Shown one piece after another: positions 13,587 to 15,758 of a stretch of 15,758 nucleotides of DNA. Made by a program: the position numbers and the translations under genes. The stretch lies in contig DCHI01000010.1 in NCBI GenBank assembly GCA_002314795.1, positions 353 through 16,110 on the forward strand, read 5' to 3'. Under the pieces are notes generated by a model. It did not search any database and was not told the origin of the DNA. It saw nothing but the letters and a program-made list of their open reading frames with translations. Numbering within the stretch: the stretch's first letter is position 1; each line of letters opens with the position of its first letter. This DNA comes from Bacteroidales bacterium UBA1756 (GTDB lineage Bacteria; Bacteroidota; Bacteroidia; Bacteroidales; WCHB1-69).

Positions 13587-15257
13587 ATGAAACACTTACT
13601 TAGTATTTTAGCAGTTCTTTTTATCTTGACTGCCACAACCGCACAAAGTCCAAACTGTTACAGAATTTACCTTCACGACAAAGCCGGAAGTCCCTATTCC
13701 ATCGAACGTCCGGACGATTTTTTGTCTCAAAGGGCTATAGACAAACGCGCTCGTTTTGGGATTTCCATCACAGAAGAAGACCTTCCCATCAATCCGGAAT
13801 ACAAGAACTCACTCAGAGCCATTGACAATTCCATCGTCATTCTTTCCAATTCAAAATGGACGAATACCGTAACAGTATGGTGTCCCGATTCCACAAAAGT
13901 ATCTGAAATCCAAAGTCTTTCATTTGTTGATAGCATAAAGTCCGTCGGCTATTTTGCTCGTTTGGAACGAGAAGTTGCTGAACCGCAATGGGCAAGCACC
14001 GAAGAGTTTAACGCACCGGACACATCGTCATACGGGAAAGGGTTCGGACAAATCGCACTTCACAACGGGCAGAAACTACATCAAAAAGGATACCGAGGCG
14101 AAGGAATGCTCATTGCTATGTTGGATGCCGGTTGGACGCTGTTTGACAAATACGAAGGTTTTGCACCGCTGTACGAGAACGGACAAATCATCGGCACGTA
14201 CAATCTCGTGCCCGGGCTGAGCGACGTTTACCGCGGGCACTCACACGGCACAAGCTGCGCCTCCATCATTCTGAGCTCCATTTTTGGAGATAACGACACG
14301 TTAGTCGGCACGGCACCGAATGCCAATATGGTATTCATTCGTACGGAAGACCCCTCGTACGAGCAACTCATCGAAGAAGACTTTCTTGCCGCCGGTCTTG
14401 AAATCGCCGACAGTCTCGGAGCGGACGTAATCAGTGCATCATTAGGATACACGACATTCGATGACACCACTTACAACACAGGGTACAGCAGCTGCGACGG
14501 CAGAACGAGCATTGCGTCGCAAGCGGCAACCAAAGCAGCGCACAAGGGAATGATCGTGTGCGTAGCTGCGGGCAACGAAGGAGGTAACGAATGGCACAGA
14601 ATATCGCGGCCCAGCGATGCAGAAGACATTTTGTGCGTAGGAGCAGTGAACATCGACAGTGTAACGGCGCCATTCAGCGGCTGCGGACCAAGTTACGACG
14701 GCAGAGTCAAACCAGACGCGGCTTCGTGCGGGTGGGACACCTACGTAACGCAAGTCGTGAGATACGAAGAAGAAACGTACAATATATATATTATGGCTGG
14801 CAACGGGACATCGTACGCGACTCCTTGCCTCGCCGGACTATGTGCCTGCCTGTGGCAAGCTCTTCCACAGTACAATTCTTTAGAGATGATGCAAATTATT
14901 CGGGAAGCGGGACATCAGTTTCAGCATCCGGACACCCTTCAGGGATACGGGATTCCCGACTTTTACGCGGCGTATGAAAATCACTATACACCAGAAAAAG
15001 TGTCAGAGTCCATCAACCATAGCAGCATTCAACTATTTCCCAACCCAACCGATGGCAAACTCTGCATTGTTAACGAAAGTTCCGACAAAGTGGAGATTGA
15101 GATTTACGACATCAACGGAAAGAGAATAAGAAAGGCGACGCTCGGCGGAACAGAAAGAACAGAGATTAGCACAAGCAGATGGGCGAAGGGGACGTACGTT
15201 GTGCGGATAAAAAGTGGGGAAGGATGGAATGAGGCGAAAAAAATCATTGTGAAATAA
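13587..15257 (+). CDS. T9SS-exported subtilisin-like serine protease (peptidase S8)
   Basis: 556 residues. Signal peptide ~1-20 (ends TTAQ). Residues ~24-130 are the N-terminal domain typical of Bacteroidetes S8 proteases (YRIYLHDKAGSPYSIERP, FLSQRAIDKRARFGI, DLPI, SKWTNTVTVW), probably a prodomain. The catalytic domain spans ~150-465: D180 in IAMLDAGW, H220 in GHSHGTSCAS, oxyanion N330 in VAAGNEG and nucleophile S409 in NGTSYATP, so the subtilase triad is complete. The end (~481-556) is a T9SS type A sorting domain (LFPNPTDG, EIYDINGKRI, a GTYVVRI strand, terminal KKIIVK). The enzyme should be secreted or surface-anchored and degrade protein outside the cell. Several cysteines occur in the catalytic domain. 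ATG 13587 fits the signal peptide. tRNA-Thr follows 180 bases downstream, with its own promoter. Confidence 0.93.
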   Translation: MKHLLSILAVLFILTATTAQSPNCYRIYLHDKAGSPYSIERPDDFLSQRAIDKRARFGISITEEDLPINPEYKNSLRAIDNSIVILSNSKWTNTVTVWCPDSTKVSEIQSLSFVDSIKSVGYFARLEREVAEPQWASTEEFNAPDTSSYGKGFGQIALHNGQKLHQKGYRGEGMLIAMLDAGWTLFDKYEGFAPLYENGQIIGTYNLVPGLSDVYRGHSHGTSCASIILSSIFGDNDTLVGTAPNANMVFIRTEDPSYEQLIEEDFLAAGLEIADSLGADVISASLGYTTFDDTTYNTGYSSCDGRTSIASQAATKAAHKGMIVCVAAGNEGGNEWHRISRPSDAEDILCVGAVNIDSVTAPFSGCGPSYDGRVKPDAASCGWDTYVTQVVRYEEETYNIYIMAGNGTSYATPCLAGLCACLWQALPQYNSLEMMQIIREAGHQFQHPDTLQGYGIPDFYAAYENHYTPEKVSESINHSSIQLFPNPTDGKLCIVNESSDKVEIEIYDINGKRIRKATLGGTERTEISTSRWAKGTYVVRIKSGEGWNEAKKIIVK

Positions 15258-15381
15258 GTCCACAGATTTGAAAAAAAGAAGGGAACGAACACGAAATAAA
15301 GCAATAACGCACACATTTTCAATAGTTTGAATAATTTTCAAAAAAAAAATCGAAATAATGTTACAAATAAAAAAAATAGTG

Positions 15382-15389
15382 TATTTTTG
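15382..15389 (+). promoter_or_regulatory. Bacteroidetes -7 box upstream of tRNA-Thr/tuf
   Basis: TATTTTTG followed by C matches TAnnTTTG exactly and lies 48 bases before the tRNA. The flanking 25 bases (15367-15391) match those upstream of the FN3/T9SS gene at 24 positions. Confidence 0.65.
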
Positions 15390-15392
15390 CGG

Positions 15393-15430
15393 TCTCAAAA
15401 AACGGGAGGAAATGCGCTGAACGTTTGAGA
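15393..15430 (+). repeat. Inverted repeat just upstream of tRNA-Thr
   Basis: TCTCAAA plus ACG (15393-15404, two-base AA bulge) can pair with CGTTTGAGA (15422-15430). The arms lie between the predicted start site and the tRNA, so the hairpin would sit in the pre-tRNA 5' leader and could aid processing by RNase P. Confidence 0.45.
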
Positions 15431-15437
15431 GAAAAAA

Positions 15438-15509
<72 letters not shown>

Positions 15510-15564
15510 CTCTTTTTTTATGTATAGCCAAAAAAGAATTATTAACGCATTAAAATTATAGAAA

Positions 15565-15758
15565 ATGGCAAAAGAACATTACGAACGTACTAAACCCCAC
15601 GTAAATGTGGGTACAATCGGTCACGTTGACCACGGTAAAACTACCTTGACTGCAGCTATTACCAAAGTTTTGGCAGAAGCTGGTCTTTCAGAAATGAGAT
15701 CATTCGATTCTATCGATAATGCTCCTGAAGAAAAAGAGCGTGGTATCACTATCAACAC
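15565..15758 (+). CDS. tuf: Elongation factor Tu (N-terminal part, cut by window end)
   Basis: GTPase that delivers aminoacyl-tRNA to the ribosome. The first 64 codons are present and run off the window. The protein starts MAKEHYERTKPHVNVGTIGHV; the P-loop GHVDHGKT is at residues 19-26, and the start of the switch I region, EEKERGITIN, is at 54-63. The insert LSEMRSFDSIDNAPEE is the Bacteroidetes version. The codons favour GGT, CGT, ACT and GCT, unlike the neighbouring genes, as expected for a very highly expressed protein. No Shine-Dalgarno precedes the ATG, only AT-rich sequence. Probably cotranscribed with the upstream tRNA-Thr. Confidence 0.97.
   Translation, partial: MAKEHYERTKPHVNVGTIGHVDHGKTTLTAAITKVLAEAGLSEMRSFDSIDNAPEEKERGITIN

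Noticed and set aside
15402..15420. Tiny ORF ATG-CGC-TGA behind GGGAGG just upstream of tRNA-Thr
   Set aside because: Two codons in a pre-tRNA leader are most likely chance. The hairpin at 15393-15430 explains the sequence better.

Overview
The window looks like a chromosomal segment of an anaerobic member of the Bacteroidota, most likely order Bacteroidales. Four things support this. Two secreted proteins end in type IX secretion (T9SS) C-terminal sorting domains. Most upstream regions carry a Bacteroidetes-type -7 box (TAnnTTTG) and lack strong Shine-Dalgarno sequences. The EF-Tu N-terminus is of Bacteroidetes type. The housekeeping genes (recX, prfB, dnaA, tRNA-Thr, tuf) are ordinary chromosomal ones. 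The species cannot be named from the sequence alone.

Layout. Positions 1-475 hold no gene. They carry a stack of octamer repeats, a duplicated ~78-bp block, a 20-bp tandem repeat, several hairpins and the terminator of kamA. Positions 476-5262 are a minus-strand block. In order of transcription it holds a membrane-anchored helix-hairpin-helix (ComEA-like) protein, a trimeric-type purine nucleoside phosphorylase with altered base-pocket residues, a large lipoprotein with an alpha/beta-hydrolase core, and lysine 2,3-aminomutase (kamA). Three of these four genes have their own promoter-like -7 box, so the block is probably not one operon. A divergent promoter region (5263-5415) separates it from a plus-strand run: a 1155-residue fibronectin-III/T9SS surface protein, recX, and prfB with the classic autoregulatory +1 frameshift. 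No internal promoter was seen between these three, so they may be cotranscribed.

Next comes dnaA on the plus strand, behind an AT-rich leader with a striking long hairpin. It converges, with only 3 bp between stop codons, on a minus-strand TPR-repeat exported protein. That gene is divergent from a T9SS-exported S8 (subtilisin-like) protease. The window closes with tRNA-Thr(GGU) and the first 64 codons of tuf, the usual tRNA-Thr/tuf arrangement.

Functionally, this is ordinary chromosome with translation and replication genes (prfB, dnaA, tuf, tRNA), amino-acid and purine catabolism (kamA, PNP), and cell-surface or exported proteins. I found no convincing new defence system or mobile element. 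The points most worth checking are the PNP active-site substitutions, the dnaA leader hairpin, a 25-bp promoter module shared by the surface-protein gene and tRNA-Thr/tuf, the composite repeats at the left edge, and the three-part hydrolase lipoprotein.
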